Shown: in pieces, positions 12,617-20,460 of the stretch
Layout of the letters: the number at the start of each line of letters is the position of its first letter
How positions within the stretch are numbered: position 1 is the stretch's first letter
IMG/VR virus record: IMGVR_UViG_3300007510_000799
Span: 1 to 38,720 of that record
Strand: one strand, 5' to 3'
Length of the DNA: 38,720 nucleotides
From: a virus
The notes under the pieces: generated by a model
Database searches by the model: none
The model's input: the letters and a program-made list of their open reading frames with translations, nothing else
What the model was told of the DNA's origin: nothing
Translations under genes and position numbers: made by a program

Positions 12617-12887
12617 TTAAAAGAACCCTTCCATCGAAGAGCTTGTTCTCTAGTTCCTTCATTGATCCGACGACAATGATGTCTTCCTTTTCCATGGAAA
12701 GTAAACAGAAATCACAATGATTCGACGCTAATCCCAAAACGCTAGATTCAGAAAGCATCTGTAGCTCTGGCGAAGAATTCCTTATATACCTGATGTGCTC
12801 CGGATTTATGTAAACATCCCTAACTTTATATCTCTGGTGAGGATTTGTGCTGGAGATATGTCTATACACCTCTTTTAACTTTATCAT
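12609..12887 (-). CDS. Unknown small protein
   Basis: 92 residues from ATG at 12887 (ATGA junction). Pattern: KLKEVYRHISS, then VRDVYINPEHIRYIRNSS, LASNHCDFCLLSMEKEDIIVVGSMKELENKL. The INPEHIRYI strand followed by a later DIIVVGSMKELENKL strand-helix is like small proteins built as a beta-sheet plus a C-terminal helix (FlbD-like shape). CxxC at HCDFC could bind metal. Function unknown. Confidence 0.65.
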   Translation of the reverse strand: MIKLKEVYRHISSTNPHQRYKVRDVYINPEHIRYIRNSSPELQMLSESSVLGLASNHCDFCLLSMEKEDIIVVGSMKELENKLFDGRVLLNG

Positions 12888-13156
12888 TCTTCTTGCATCT
12901 CCTGCTGTGTCATTAAGTTTAAGTACCCTGCAAGCATAGTTTCACAATCGCCTATCATTATATCCGTGTCAGCAAACAGTAATCTCAATTCTTCAATTTT
13001 CCTTAAACATTTTTCAATTGCATCATCCTTAGAGTCCTTTAAGCTGGCGGCTATTTCAACCATTTGGTCTACATTTTTCTGTACTTGCTCAAGTAACGGG
13101 TCCGCCTTCTCTGGGACTTTTTCTAAATCCACTGTATAAGTTATTTTTACTTTCAT
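12884..13156 (-). CDS. Unknown coiled-coil-like protein
   Basis: 90 residues from ATG at 13156, which overlaps the previous stop as ATGA. The in-frame TTG at 13168 is less likely. It begins MKVKITYTVDLEKVP and then has long helices (LLEQVQKNVDQMVEIAASL, AIEKCLRKIEELRLLFAD). The strand followed by long helices is common among small phage replication-region proteins with no known role. Confidence 0.68.
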   Translation of the reverse strand: MKVKITYTVDLEKVPEKADPLLEQVQKNVDQMVEIAASLKDSKDDAIEKCLRKIEELRLLFADTDIMIGDCETMLAGYLNLMTQQEMQEE

Positions 13157-13572
13157 AATATCACCCACTTAGTATAGCTCTTGAGAGCTTGGTTTCTGTG
13201 TCTTACCCACGCGGACATGTCCACGTCTAGAGAGAGCCTGTCAATAAGTGTTTCGCCCTCTTCCCATGCGAGAACCTCTTCTCTCAGGACATCAATTCTG
13301 TGGTTGATGTTTCTCTTTTTTGAGTTATAGTCTGCCACCACCATACACGGGAACCTTTGAGGCCAGAATCTCTTCTTGTTCCTTATGATCACATGCCCCG
13401 CTTCGTGAAGAAGACTGCTGAGTCTGCTCTTGAAATTTTGTCTTGAATTTATCTCTATCCTTGAAATTCCATGGTAATAAGAGTCGGCGTAATCACGATC
13501 ATACTCCACCTCTACCCCATATTCGTTATAAAGAAAGCTTTCTATGATGCTAATCTGTCTTTTTACTGACAC
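13153..13572 (-). CDS. HEAGH-motif metallopeptidase-like protein
   Basis: 139 residues from GTG at 13572 with AAAGGA upstream. SLLHEAGHVIIRNKKRFW carries HExxH, the zinc-binding site of many metallopeptidases, at about residue 56-60. A downstream REEVLAWEEGETLIDRL has E-E-x-x-A-W-E, which could supply the third ligand (a gluzincin-like arrangement), and this pairing is common in phage proteins annotated as putative peptidases. The target is unknown. It lies between the XhlA-like protein and a small unknown. Confidence 0.75.
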   Translation of the reverse strand: MSVKRQISIIESFLYNEYGVEVEYDRDYADSYYHGISRIEINSRQNFKSRLSSLLHEAGHVIIRNKKRFWPQRFPCMVVADYNSKKRNINHRIDVLREEVLAWEEGETLIDRLSLDVDMSAWVRHRNQALKSYTKWVIL

Positions 13573-13582
13573 AAGAGTCCTT

Positions 13583-13843
13583 TCAGGTTATTTGTTTCAA
13601 CACGAATGCACTGACCAGACCAACGACTGTGGTAAAAAGGGTCCATATCATCTTAGATGAAGTCCCCTGCCAAGCTTCTAGGGCTCTTAGTCTTGCGTAC
13701 AATCCTTCATCAGGATTATAAACTGCTTCCTTTATCTTTCCCACGTCTTCTGCCATCTCGTCCTGCTTGTCTTTGACCGCTTCTATTGTGAGGCATAATT
13801 TATCAAGTGTTCTAAGTAGATCTGAGTTTTCTTTCTCTGACAT
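13583..13843 (-). CDS. Coiled-coil protein with C-terminal membrane anchor, XhlA-like
   Basis: 86 residues from ATG at 13843 with GGAGGG upstream. An in-frame start at 13873 is less likely. A helical N-terminal part contains LDKLCLTIEAVKDKQDEMAEDVGKIKEAV. Then NPDEGLYARLRALEAWQGTSSKMIWTLFTTVVGLVSAFVL gives a GLYARLRALE motif before a single membrane helix. That arrangement is seen in XhlA/holin-accessory and related phage proteins. It may help lysis or sit in an early membrane complex. Confidence 0.7.
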   Translation of the reverse strand: MSEKENSDLLRTLDKLCLTIEAVKDKQDEMAEDVGKIKEAVYNPDEGLYARLRALEAWQGTSSKMIWTLFTTVVGLVSAFVLKQIT

Positions 13844-13901
13844 CTGGTCATCCCTCCGTCGTGGTTGCAACAATAATAACTAGTAGCTCAAGAGCACAAG
13901 G

Positions 13902-15473
13902 TCATTCAATAATCGCATAATTGGTAGTTATTAGTGTGCCAGCTACCGAGGCTGCATTTTGAAGTGCGCAGCGTGTGACTTTTACCGGGTCGATGATCCC
14001 CACATCCATCAAATTAACAACACAGCCTGTAGTGAAATCAATTCCCATGCTCCCGACTGTGTCAGTTCGCTCCATCTTTCCAAGAATGTCTTTAAAATCT
14101 AATCCTGAATTTTCTGACATCACTCTCAATGGGGAACACAGAGCTTCCCTTACAATCTCACACCCCCTCTCTTGATCAGGATTATCTGCTGTGATCTTTA
14201 ATTCTTTTGCAATTTTATACAGAACAGATCCGCCGCCTGGTACCACTCCCTCTTGCTGGGCTGATCGGACTGCTTCTAATGCGTCTTCAATTCTGTGCTT
14301 CTTTTCGATCATCTCTATCTTGGTTGCCGCACCTACTCGAACAATGGCGATGCCGGATGCCAGTCTAGTGATTCTATCCTGAATTTGTTCGCACTCATAC
14401 AAAGAGTCGTTAGCCCCAAGATCCTCTTTCAGTAAATTTATTCTCTCATCGACAGATTTCATATCACCGCCGCCGTCTACGATGGTTGTAAGTCCCTTAG
14501 AAACTTCAATGGTTCGTGCAGTTCCAAAATCTTTCAAAGAGACGTTCTTGACATTATCTCCGGCAGATTTTCTAAAGTATTTTCCTCCAGTGGCAACTGC
14601 CAAGTCAGACATTATATTTCTGCGACCTTCGCCGTAGCTTGGAGCCTTTACAGCTACGACCTTCATTGATCCTCTAACCGTATTCATGATCAGGGCAGCT
14701 AAAGCTTGTCCTTGAATGTCGTCAGACACTATCAGTAGCGGCTTCGCCTCTCTTGCTGCAATTTCCAAAGCTGGCAAGATCTGGTCAACGTGTTCGATCC
14801 TTTCGTCACTAATCATCATTAGCACGTCTTCGTGACGGGTGATTGCTCTTCTTTCGTCAGTGATAAAGGCAGACGCGGCGAATCCAGATTCGAACCTAAA
14901 GCCCTCTACGAGATCTAGGGTTGTGTCAATAGAGTTTGCTTCCTCGATTGTGATAGCTCCGTCCTTACCGACCTTGTCAACCGCTAGGGCGATTAGGTCA
15001 CCGATGCCATTATCATTGTTGGCAGAAATGGAAGCAATGTGGGAGATATCCTCTGAACTTGATACCGGCCGGGACCGCTCCTTTAGAGATGAGACCACCT
15101 CCACGACAGCCTTGTCGATTCCCCTCTTTAATTCCGTAGGGCTTGCGCCGTCTTCGATATAACTCCAAGCTCCCTCGAAGATGGCACGAGTCAGAACAGT
15201 GGACGTAGTAGTTCCGTCACCAGCATCCACGTTCGTCTTTCCGGACGCCTGCTTGACAACTTGCGCTCCTGCGTTCTCAACTGGATCCTCAAGGTCTACG
15301 AACCTTGCTACGGTGACTCCATCCTTCGTAATGATCGGCATCTTGCCCTTCTCCTGAAGGATCACGTTCCTGCCCCTGGGTCCCAACGTAGACGCCACGT
15401 TGTCTGCCAGCTTGTTGACTCCTGATAAAATTTTATTGTGTAATTCTTCGTTTGACGAAAAGTGCTTCGACAT
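13902..15473 (-). CDS. groEL: GroEL-like chaperonin (HSP60)
   Basis: 523 residues from ATG at 15473 with GAGGA upstream, close to the 545 of bacterial GroEL. ATP-site motif GDGTTT at 85-90, STLGPRGRNV at 28-37, TKDGVTVARFVDLEDPVEN, apical domain from about 190 to 370, QQEGVVPGGGSVLY near 410 and the closing VGIIDPVKVTRCALQNAASVAGTLITT. The Asp in the IDP segment matches the catalytic Asp398 region of GroEL. The Gly-Gly-Met tail of bacterial GroEL is absent. It refolds proteins in an ATP-driven ring, probably with the GroES-like protein at 28944. Unlike in bacteria, the two are 13 kb apart. It has its own strong promoter. Confidence 0.97.
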   Translation of the reverse strand: MSKHFSSNEELHNKILSGVNKLADNVASTLGPRGRNVILQEKGKMPIITKDGVTVARFVDLEDPVENAGAQVVKQASGKTNVDAGDGTTTSTVLTRAIFEGAWSYIEDGASPTELKRGIDKAVVEVVSSLKERSRPVSSSEDISHIASISANNDNGIGDLIALAVDKVGKDGAITIEEANSIDTTLDLVEGFRFESGFAASAFITDERRAITRHEDVLMMISDERIEHVDQILPALEIAAREAKPLLIVSDDIQGQALAALIMNTVRGSMKVVAVKAPSYGEGRRNIMSDLAVATGGKYFRKSAGDNVKNVSLKDFGTARTIEVSKGLTTIVDGGGDMKSVDERINLLKEDLGANDSLYECEQIQDRITRLASGIAIVRVGAATKIEMIEKKHRIEDALEAVRSAQQEGVVPGGGSVLYKIAKELKITADNPDQERGCEIVREALCSPLRVMSENSGLDFKDILGKMERTDTVGSMGIDFTTGCVVNLMDVGIIDPVKVTRCALQNAASVAGTLITTNYAIIE

Positions 15474-15505
15474 CAAGTCCTCTCTTTCTTTGAAATTCTT
15501 TTAAT

Positions 15506-15534
15506 AATATAATACACTCACACAGAAATGTCAA
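15506..15534 (-). promoter_or_regulatory. Consensus sigma-70 promoter for groEL
   Basis: TTGACA (15529-15534), 17 bases, TATATT (15506-15511) on the minus strand. The TGA stop of 15531-16538 is inside the -35 box. It should drive groEL down to the terminator at 11214. Confidence 0.88.
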
Positions 15535-16538
15535 GAAGATTTTTCTATTTTTTCTGCGGCGGCTTTAGTTTTCTCTGCCCTACTCTTAGCCTTTCCGGCT
15601 TGAGCCTTGGTTTGTTTGTCATCTCTGGCGACATACATCAGGTTGTCAACCTGCTCAACTAATGACTGGAGTTCTGCTAAAAGATTATTGAATTTTTGAT
15701 TTAGGGCTTCCATAATACCTTGAGCTACCTGTTCGGTTCCAGACAGGTCTATGCTACCTGCCAGACGTAAATTAAAGTCCTTATATTGCCTAATGGAACC
15801 GTAGAATGATCCCTTGCGAGATTCCAGGTCAGCGCCCTTTGCCATTGGAAGGTTTACAACGTTATCCCTATTGACATCAAAAAGCATAAAGTTAACGGTC
15901 TTGTCGCTAGACATGTCCGGCTTTAGACAAACCAAATAAGTGATAGACTCCATCGAGTCCAAAGACTCCATCAACTTAGACAGGGCACCCTTAACTATCG
16001 GCTTCTTCTTTGAGATAAACTTTGCAGAGATTTGGGAATTGGGAAACTCCACATCGACAATGCCCTCCGTAGAAGCAGCGTCCACCTTTCCGCCGAAAAT
16101 GAGAGCCAAGAACCTCTCAAATGTGTATCCAGCAGAAACAGCCAAGTCTGATTTAACAAGATTATACAAAACTCTCAGGACTTGGATCCTGCTAATTGCC
16201 ATAGAGTGATCAGCTACGTCGACAGGCGCACTCAAAAGGGACTGCATTGCTGTTGAAAATTTCTCTATTTGGTTAATGTCCCTAGGAAGATTAAGTGCTC
16301 GTACCACCTTCATAAACCTCTCAAAGGATGATTTATTTAGGGCGTCTGCCTCATCTGATATCCAGCTACTATCAATTTGAAAATCTGGCATCTTCAGGGT
16401 TACTTCCCTGGGCAAGTCTTTACTTTGCTCAACGAAGACCACCGGACTACTAAGAGCTTCCTCTATTAGATCAAACAAAAGCTCCTGGGAATTCAGTTTA
16501 CCTTCGTATAAACTTGCCAAATCATCAAAACCAGACAT
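15531..16538 (-). CDS. Phage protein, possible PD-(D/E)xK nuclease-like core
   Basis: 335 residues from ATG at 16538, with AAGGAG 8 bases upstream. N-terminal 130 residues are helical. At about 140-190, SAGYTFERFLALIFGGKVDA...GIVDVEFPNSQISAKFISKK followed by ESITYLVCLKPD could be a PD-(D/E)xK-type core: helix with E, D before strands, then S-x-K. The E-D-(x)K order fits, but the match is weak. The C-terminal 60 residues are a coiled coil rich in Lys and Ala. It may instead be a structural protein of unknown type. Next to ClpP and upstream of groEL. Confidence 0.7.
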   Translation of the reverse strand: MSGFDDLASLYEGKLNSQELLFDLIEEALSSPVVFVEQSKDLPREVTLKMPDFQIDSSWISDEADALNKSSFERFMKVVRALNLPRDINQIEKFSTAMQSLLSAPVDVADHSMAISRIQVLRVLYNLVKSDLAVSAGYTFERFLALIFGGKVDAASTEGIVDVEFPNSQISAKFISKKKPIVKGALSKLMESLDSMESITYLVCLKPDMSSDKTVNFMLFDVNRDNVVNLPMAKGADLESRKGSFYGSIRQYKDFNLRLAGSIDLSGTEQVAQGIMEALNQKFNNLLAELQSLVEQVDNLMYVARDDKQTKAQAGKAKSRAEKTKAAAEKIEKSS

Positions 16539-16565
16539 CAAACTTCTCCTTTTCTATAATTAGTA

Positions 16566-17216
16566 TTACACAATCTCATCGGCTATGCCAAATTCCACAG
16601 CTTCTTCCGCCGAAAGATATACATCTACTTGTCTTTTCAGCATCTTTTTTAACTTGGTTACCGTGAGGTTTGTCTCTCTAGCGAGGCACCTCAAGTATTG
16701 CTCTTGCATCCACTTGATCTCCTCTATTTCATTCTCCATGCTGGTCAAGGAGCCTCCGAAGGCACCCAATACACCATGTATCATGACTCTACAGTTTGAG
16801 CCAATCTTCCTCTTCCCTTTTGTTCCTGCTGCCAGGATTAAAACCCCAGCTGACATGACCTTCCCGACGCCGAAAGTGCTGATGTCACAGCTATTCCTTA
16901 CGTGCCGCATAGTATCATATACTGCAAACATTTCCGAGGCGCTTCCACCCCTTGTTGAGATTAAAATGTCTATCGGCTTACTGACAGTCCTAACCTCCGA
17001 CTCTGGGTCGGATGGGTCCACATATTCTAATCTTTGAGAGTTATTTCCTAGGTATAGGATCGCTGTAACTGCGTCAGCGCAGACCTTCTCATTGATGTCT
17101 CCGTAGAGTGTTAATGATCTCAATTCCTCCTGTTGGGGGCTGTCGATGTTGTTTATGATAACAATTTGCTTGTCATCCACCAACTCTTCATCATTTTTTA
17201 AATCTTCTTTTCCCAT
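16566..17216 (-). CDS. clpP: ClpP-like serine protease
   Basis: 216 residues from ATG at 17216 with GAGGA 7 bases upstream. Oxyanion loop RGGSASE at 89-95, nucleophile Ser122 in GKVMSAGVLILAAG, His147 in CRVMIHGVLGAFGG, and Asp198 in VDVYLSAEEAVEFGIAD, where ClpP has its D-x-(F/Y)-(M/L)-(S/T)-A-x-E-A. All three catalytic residues are present. The usual IHQP is IHGV. It may act as a prohead protease or as a general peptidase recruiting a host Clp ATPase. No ATPase partner is in the window. Confidence 0.9.
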   Translation of the reverse strand: MGKEDLKNDEELVDDKQIVIINNIDSPQQEELRSLTLYGDINEKVCADAVTAILYLGNNSQRLEYVDPSDPESEVRTVSKPIDILISTRGGSASEMFAVYDTMRHVRNSCDISTFGVGKVMSAGVLILAAGTKGKRKIGSNCRVMIHGVLGAFGGSLTSMENEIEEIKWMQEQYLRCLARETNLTVTKLKKMLKRQVDVYLSAEEAVEFGIADEIV

Positions 17217-17499
17217 TTATAATCCTCGTTTTTCCAGTTCTAGAGTTAAGTTCCTGTACTGGAAACGGTAGTGTCTTAGCATACTCGATCCAGGACTTTT
17301 TATCTTCGAACGCCCGTCGAAGCAACATAATAGTATTTTCTGTTTGTGGGTCGAAACCCTCTCCCGTCTGCTCCCAACCTTTAGCTTGTTTGTAGAATTT
17401 GTTTATTTCCCTCTTTCCTTTCAGAGCCACTTGCATCGTGTATAAAAGCTTTTCTTCATTTTCCAACTTGGTCCCCCAAGCTACCACATTAATGTTCAT
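17191..17499 (-). CDS. Unknown basic protein
   Basis: 102 residues from ATG at 17499, which overlaps the previous stop as ATGA and has GAGGAGG just upstream. A longer frame to 17631 would overlap the upstream gene by 136 bases and is rejected. It begins MNINVVAWGTKLENEEKLLYTMQ, with a mid helix RRAFEDKKSWIEYAKTL, and ends in RIINGKRRFKK. Its end overlaps clpP by 26 bases. Family not recognised. Confidence 0.7.
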   Translation of the reverse strand: MNINVVAWGTKLENEEKLLYTMQVALKGKREINKFYKQAKGWEQTGEGFDPQTENTIMLLRRAFEDKKSWIEYAKTLPFPVQELNSRTGKTRIINGKRRFKK

Positions 17500-17879
17500 T
17501 GAGTATCCTCCTCTTCTAGTTCCTTTGCTATTTTCTCCAATGATACAGTCTCCCACACATAGTGTGGAATATGTTTTAAATACCTCTCTGGAGTAGATAT
17601 GGCCACGGTGGTAAAAATTGTCTCTTTCCATTGAGACAAGAACATTTTATCATCATCACAGATCTTTGTCAAGAGATCATCTGGGATTGCTGTTGCTTTT
17701 AAGTTTGCATGTTTTATGTCTATAGACTTCCTAAGATCATCGTCCATTGCCGAGATGACCTTGGTAACCCATTTCAGGGTACTCACTACGATTGCTCTCT
17801 CCAGCCTCATAGCGAGTAGGAATGAGAAAAGGCGATAACAGAGTGCGCCGGCGGCGAACCATAAAAAGTAAGTTAACAT
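17496..17879 (-). CDS. N-anchored protein of unknown function
   Basis: 127 residues from ATG at 17879. Residues 1-25 (LTYFLWFAAGALCYRLFSFLLAM) form a membrane helix, then a helical cytoplasmic part with KETIFTTVAISTPERYLKHIPHYVWETVSLEKIAKELEEE. The promoter -10 lies 8 bases before the ATG, so the messenger would be essentially leaderless with no RBS. A downstream in-frame start at Met24 would remove the helix. Function unknown. Confidence 0.68.
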   Translation of the reverse strand: MLTYFLWFAAGALCYRLFSFLLAMRLERAIVVSTLKWVTKVISAMDDDLRKSIDIKHANLKATAIPDDLLTKICDDDKMFLSQWKETIFTTVAISTPERYLKHIPHYVWETVSLEKIAKELEEEDTQ

Positions 17880-17886
17880 ATTTTAT

Positions 17887-17915
17887 ATATTATATTAATT
17901 TTGGAGAGATGTCAA
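17887..17915 (-). promoter_or_regulatory. Sigma-70 promoter before the 17496-17879 gene
   Basis: TTGACA (17910-17915), 17 bases, TAATAT (17887-17892) on the minus strand. It starts the unit with clpP. Confidence 0.78.
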
Positions 17916-17935
17916 TGATAAAATAAAAAAGATCT

Positions 17936-18538
17936 TTACTTCTTGCTTATTCTTCTAGCGATAGCTTCCTTGAGAATCCTCTTGGTCACTCTATCAGTCA
18001 CATTGTTGATAACCTCTTCGAGCTTTTCTTCGTCAATGTCGACTTCCATAAGTTCCTCGGGCTCCTCTTCGACACCCAAATCTTCGCCCTCTGGCTCCAA
18101 TTCTGGTTCTGGCATCAGAGAGTCCTCTTCTGGTGCGTCTCCACCGGAAGCGTCCAGGATTTTCTGAAGCGTTTCTATTGCAACTCGAAGATTTTCAACT
18201 TCTTCCGATGCTATGGAAACTTCCGCCTCGATTTCGCCTTCGGGCTCTTCAGCGTCTAGATCCATTTCTGGCTCTGCGTCCATTGGAGGCTCGTCTAGCG
18301 CAGGCTCAGGGACTTCTTCCTCATCCCGAAGTGCTTCTAATTCGTTAATCCCTGATTCATTAACACTGTTCTCTTCCTCTTCGAGAGTGTCAGTGTCTTC
18401 AGAGACTTCAGCTTCTTCAACCACCTCTTCTTCTTCTTCCTCCTGAAGGAAGTTTGCGGTTTCGCTGAGTGGTGCGAGGCTGGCTAGCTTCATGAAGCGA
18501 CGTATCGTGGATTCTTGTAGTAAGTTTTTCTTGCTCAT
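17936..18538 (-). CDS. Highly acidic phage protein, virion-associated type
   Basis: 200 residues from ATG at 18538 with AGGAG 7 bases upstream. SKKNLLQESTIRRFMKLASLAPLSETANFLQEEEEEE is a start seen in many marine phage proteins: a short helical tag TIRRFMKLA then a run of Glu. Residues 35-120 are a disordered acidic stretch with Pro and Met repeats (EPALDEPPMDAEPEMD). Residues 150-200 are a helical end (EKLEEVINNVTDRVTKRILKEAIARRISKK). Role unknown; possibly capsid- or scaffold-linked. An 82-base leader precedes it. Confidence 0.82.
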   Translation of the reverse strand: MSKKNLLQESTIRRFMKLASLAPLSETANFLQEEEEEEVVEEAEVSEDTDTLEEEENSVNESGINELEALRDEEEVPEPALDEPPMDAEPEMDLDAEEPEGEIEAEVSIASEEVENLRVAIETLQKILDASGGDAPEEDSLMPEPELEPEGEDLGVEEEPEELMEVDIDEEKLEEVINNVTDRVTKRILKEAIARRISKK

Positions 18539-18601
18539 TTTGGTTCTCCTAAGCGATTATGTAGAAAGAAAGATTGTATTTCAGAAGTAAATAGTACAGA
18601 A

Positions 18602-18628
18602 GGATACAAAAAAGATGTTTTTATATCC
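18602..18628. other. A/T-rich hairpin in the leader of the acidic-protein gene
   Basis: GGATA and TATCC arms enclose complementary A and T runs. It overlaps the stop codon of the sigma-4 gene. It could be an attenuator or a weak terminator, but there is no T run after it on the minus strand. Low certainty. Confidence 0.3.
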
Positions 18629-18866
18629 TTTTTGACAATTTCTCTATTGCCATCTTCTCTATTTGTCTGATTCTAACAAAACTTAATCCAAGTCGTTCTC
18701 CGGTTTCCATCAAAGTTAAACCGCCCTTCTTTTCGTTAATAGAAATTAAGCAACAATTCATCTCATCCTCGTAGTCTATCCACTTTCTGCAAGACTTCTC
18801 ACTACATGGCTTTTGAGTCCTTCTGCACTTTATCGCACACTCTGTTAATCCGTATTCCTCACTCAT
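18621..18866 (-). CDS. Short sigma-70 region 4-like protein with Cys-rich N-terminus
   Basis: 81 residues from ATG at 18866 (ATGA junction). Residues 50-80, LTLMETGERLGLSFVRIRQIEKMAIEKLS, match sigma region 4.2, which recognises the -35 box (consensus LTL-E-E-(I)-G-E-x-L-G-(V)-S-x-x-R-V-R-Q-I-E-x-x-A-L-x-K-L). Regions 1-3 are absent. The first half has six cysteines (CAIKCRR, CSEKSCRKW, NCC), which may bind zinc or an Fe-S cluster. It could act as a promoter specificity or anti-host transcription factor. Since the window's promoters keep consensus -35 boxes, it may compete for these. Confidence 0.82.
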   Translation of the reverse strand: MSEEYGLTECAIKCRRTQKPCSEKSCRKWIDYEDEMNCCLISINEKKGGLTLMETGERLGLSFVRIRQIEKMAIEKLSKRI

Positions 18867-19201
18867 AGGTCTGGAAGCTCCTTTGCTATCATATCAAACA
18901 ATTCTTTTGTTTCCTTTTCATCTAAATTAAAAAGATCTCTCAAGTTTTCACCTTCCTTTAGTAATTTCTGTGTTTTCTTAATTCTTCTTTGCCCCTGATT
19001 AGAGACATCGATTTTAACATCTGTAATAAAATCAACAATTCTTGCATCATTTTGTAAATATCCTGTAATCATAGCTTGAAAAAATTGTATTTGAGTTAAG
19101 CCATCATGCCTTAGTCTTACACGCAGATCTGCATGACGCTTATCCGAGTCCTGAAAGACTATTCTCTTTCCTTCCTGGCCATATTTGTACTTTTCAGGCA
19201 T
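18863..19201 (-). CDS. Unknown phage protein (possible DNA-binding)
   Basis: 112 residues from ATG at 19201, with an 8-base overlap on the previous gene. It begins [50 protein letters not shown]: a strand with R-x-x-L-R-x-R-L and then a helix pair. That is similar in outline to ribbon-helix-helix repressors, but with no match I can name. The rest is helical (DLFNLDEKETKELFDMIAKEL). It precedes the sigma-4 gene with an ATGA junction, suggesting joint expression. Confidence 0.68.
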   Translation of the reverse strand: MPEKYKYGQEGKRIVFQDSDKRHADLRVRLRHDGLTQIQFFQAMITGYLQNDARIVDFITDVKIDVSNQGQRRIKKTQKLLKEGENLRDLFNLDEKETKELFDMIAKELPDL

Positions 19202-20195
19202 TTAAAATGTGTGTACTACTTTCGACCATGGAGGCATTAGTTTGTCTAATAAACTCAGCCCTCATTTGCATCTCCTTCATGTTTCTGGCTCCAGTATATG
19301 AAAAGCCACTTCTGATGTTCTGTTCGATTTCCGTCAAGATGTTCCACACGGGTCCCTTGTATGGTATTGTTGTCGAAACTCCCTCTAGAGACCTCGCTTC
19401 ACCTCTCCAGGCGACCTGAGCTTCTACAGAAGCCATCCCCCTGTATACTTTGTATTTCTTGTTCTCCGCCGAAACGAACACCTGCCCAGGAGTTTCATCT
19501 GTGCCCGCTAACATCGAACCCAACATGACGAAATCAGCTCCAGCAGCCAGAGCCTTCACCATATCTCCTGCCTTCTTTATACCGCCATCCGCTATAATAC
19601 TGGCGTCAGAATCAACATCCCTACAATCCAGAACCGATTGGAATGTTGGCATACCATGACCTGTTTGAATCCTAGTGGAGCATATAGACCCTCCGCCGAT
19701 GCCGACCCTTACTGCGTCGGCACCCCAGTCCGACAGGTCCTTGAAGCCCTCTGGTGTAGCAACGTTTCCTGCTATGATTGCTATCTCCTCTCCGTAAGTA
19801 TCCCTTAGATACTTCAAGGCAGCCTCCGTCATCGAATGGTGCCCGTGCGCTACATCGACGCAAACAGTCGTAAGTCCACTCTCTCGCAGTTTAGCCACTC
19901 GCTCTTTAAAGTCTCCAGATACTCCCACTGCTGCTGCGGTGGCGATACCCGGTGTCAACATTTTGCATTGATCCTCTATCGAACAATACCTGTGAACAAT
20001 GCCGAGTCCGCCCTTCTCGCTCATAGTTATCGCCATGACGGATTCAGTTACCGTATCCATCGGACTGGAAATTATTGGCAATTCATATTTTTTGCCTGCT
20101 ATCGATGAGGACAGGGAAATTTCTGAACGACTGTTGATGTCACTCTTTTTTGGCAAAAGCAACACATCATCGAAACTTAGTGATTCTTTAAACAT
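19194..20195 (-). CDS. IMP dehydrogenase/GMP reductase family, without CBS domains
   Basis: 333 residues from ATG at 20195 with [20 protein letters not shown] at the start, [29 protein letters not shown], the DVAHGHH and AGNVATPEG strands, active-site Cys in [11 protein letters not shown] (about residue 172-182), [31 protein letters not shown] and a YKVYRGMAS end. Length matches GMP reductase (346) and IMPDH lacking the 120-residue CBS insert. GMPR turns GMP to IMP; IMPDH turns IMP to XMP. The two cannot be told apart by eye. Either would adjust purine pools for replication. Confidence 0.9.
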   Translation of the reverse strand: MFKESLSFDDVLLLPKKSDINSRSEISLSSSIAGKKYELPIISSPMDTVTESVMAITMSEKGGLGIVHRYCSIEDQCKMLTPGIATAAAVGVSGDFKERVAKLRESGLTTVCVDVAHGHHSMTEAALKYLRDTYGEEIAIIAGNVATPEGFKDLSDWGADAVRVGIGGGSICSTRIQTGHGMPTFQSVLDCRDVDSDASIIADGGIKKAGDMVKALAAGADFVMLGSMLAGTDETPGQVFVSAENKKYKVYRGMASVEAQVAWRGEARSLEGVSTTIPYKGPVWNILTEIEQNIRSGFSYTGARNMKEMQMRAEFIRQTNASMVESSTHILNA

Positions 20196-20460
20196 TTATC
20201 TCCTCCATCTGTTTCTGTAGATCTTTTAGCATATCGTTGGCGTCCTGCCAGCACTCATCGCAATAAAGGTTTACCCTTTGCTCCTTTTCTCTAACTGCCA
20301 CGCGCCAGGATTGGACCTGCTTTTTGTCCTTCTTATCAAAATCCTTTTCACACATTGTGCATTGGTCAGGAATCTTGCCAAAGAGTGCGACCTTTTCCTT
20401 GAGGTCCTTGTTTGCCTCCTTTTTCTTTTTTCTTTGCAGCTTTCTACTAGCAGAAGACAT
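20188..20460 (-). CDS. Zinc-ribbon-like phage protein
   Basis: 90 residues from ATG at 20460 (TAATG junction). The first 25 residues are almost all basic helix (SRKLQRKKKKEANKDLKEK). Then CTMC and CDEC pairs 33 residues apart (QCTMCEKDFD, NLYCDECWQD) form a four-Cys zinc site. VREKEQRVNLYCDECW is like a small conserved protein of T4-like marine phages. Probably nucleic-acid binding; role unknown. Confidence 0.78.
   Translation of the reverse strand: MSSASRKLQRKKKKEANKDLKEKVALFGKIPDQCTMCEKDFDKKDKKQVQSWRVAVREKEQRVNLYCDECWQDANDMLKDLQKQMEEINV

Noticed and set aside
17500-17631. Longer N-terminus for the 17191 gene
   Set aside because: It would overlap the upstream gene by 136 bases. ATG at 17499 has GAGGAGG and an ATGA junction.
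18213-18446. Ser-rich plus-strand frame
   Set aside because: It is the reverse shadow of the Glu-rich codons of the acidic protein gene.
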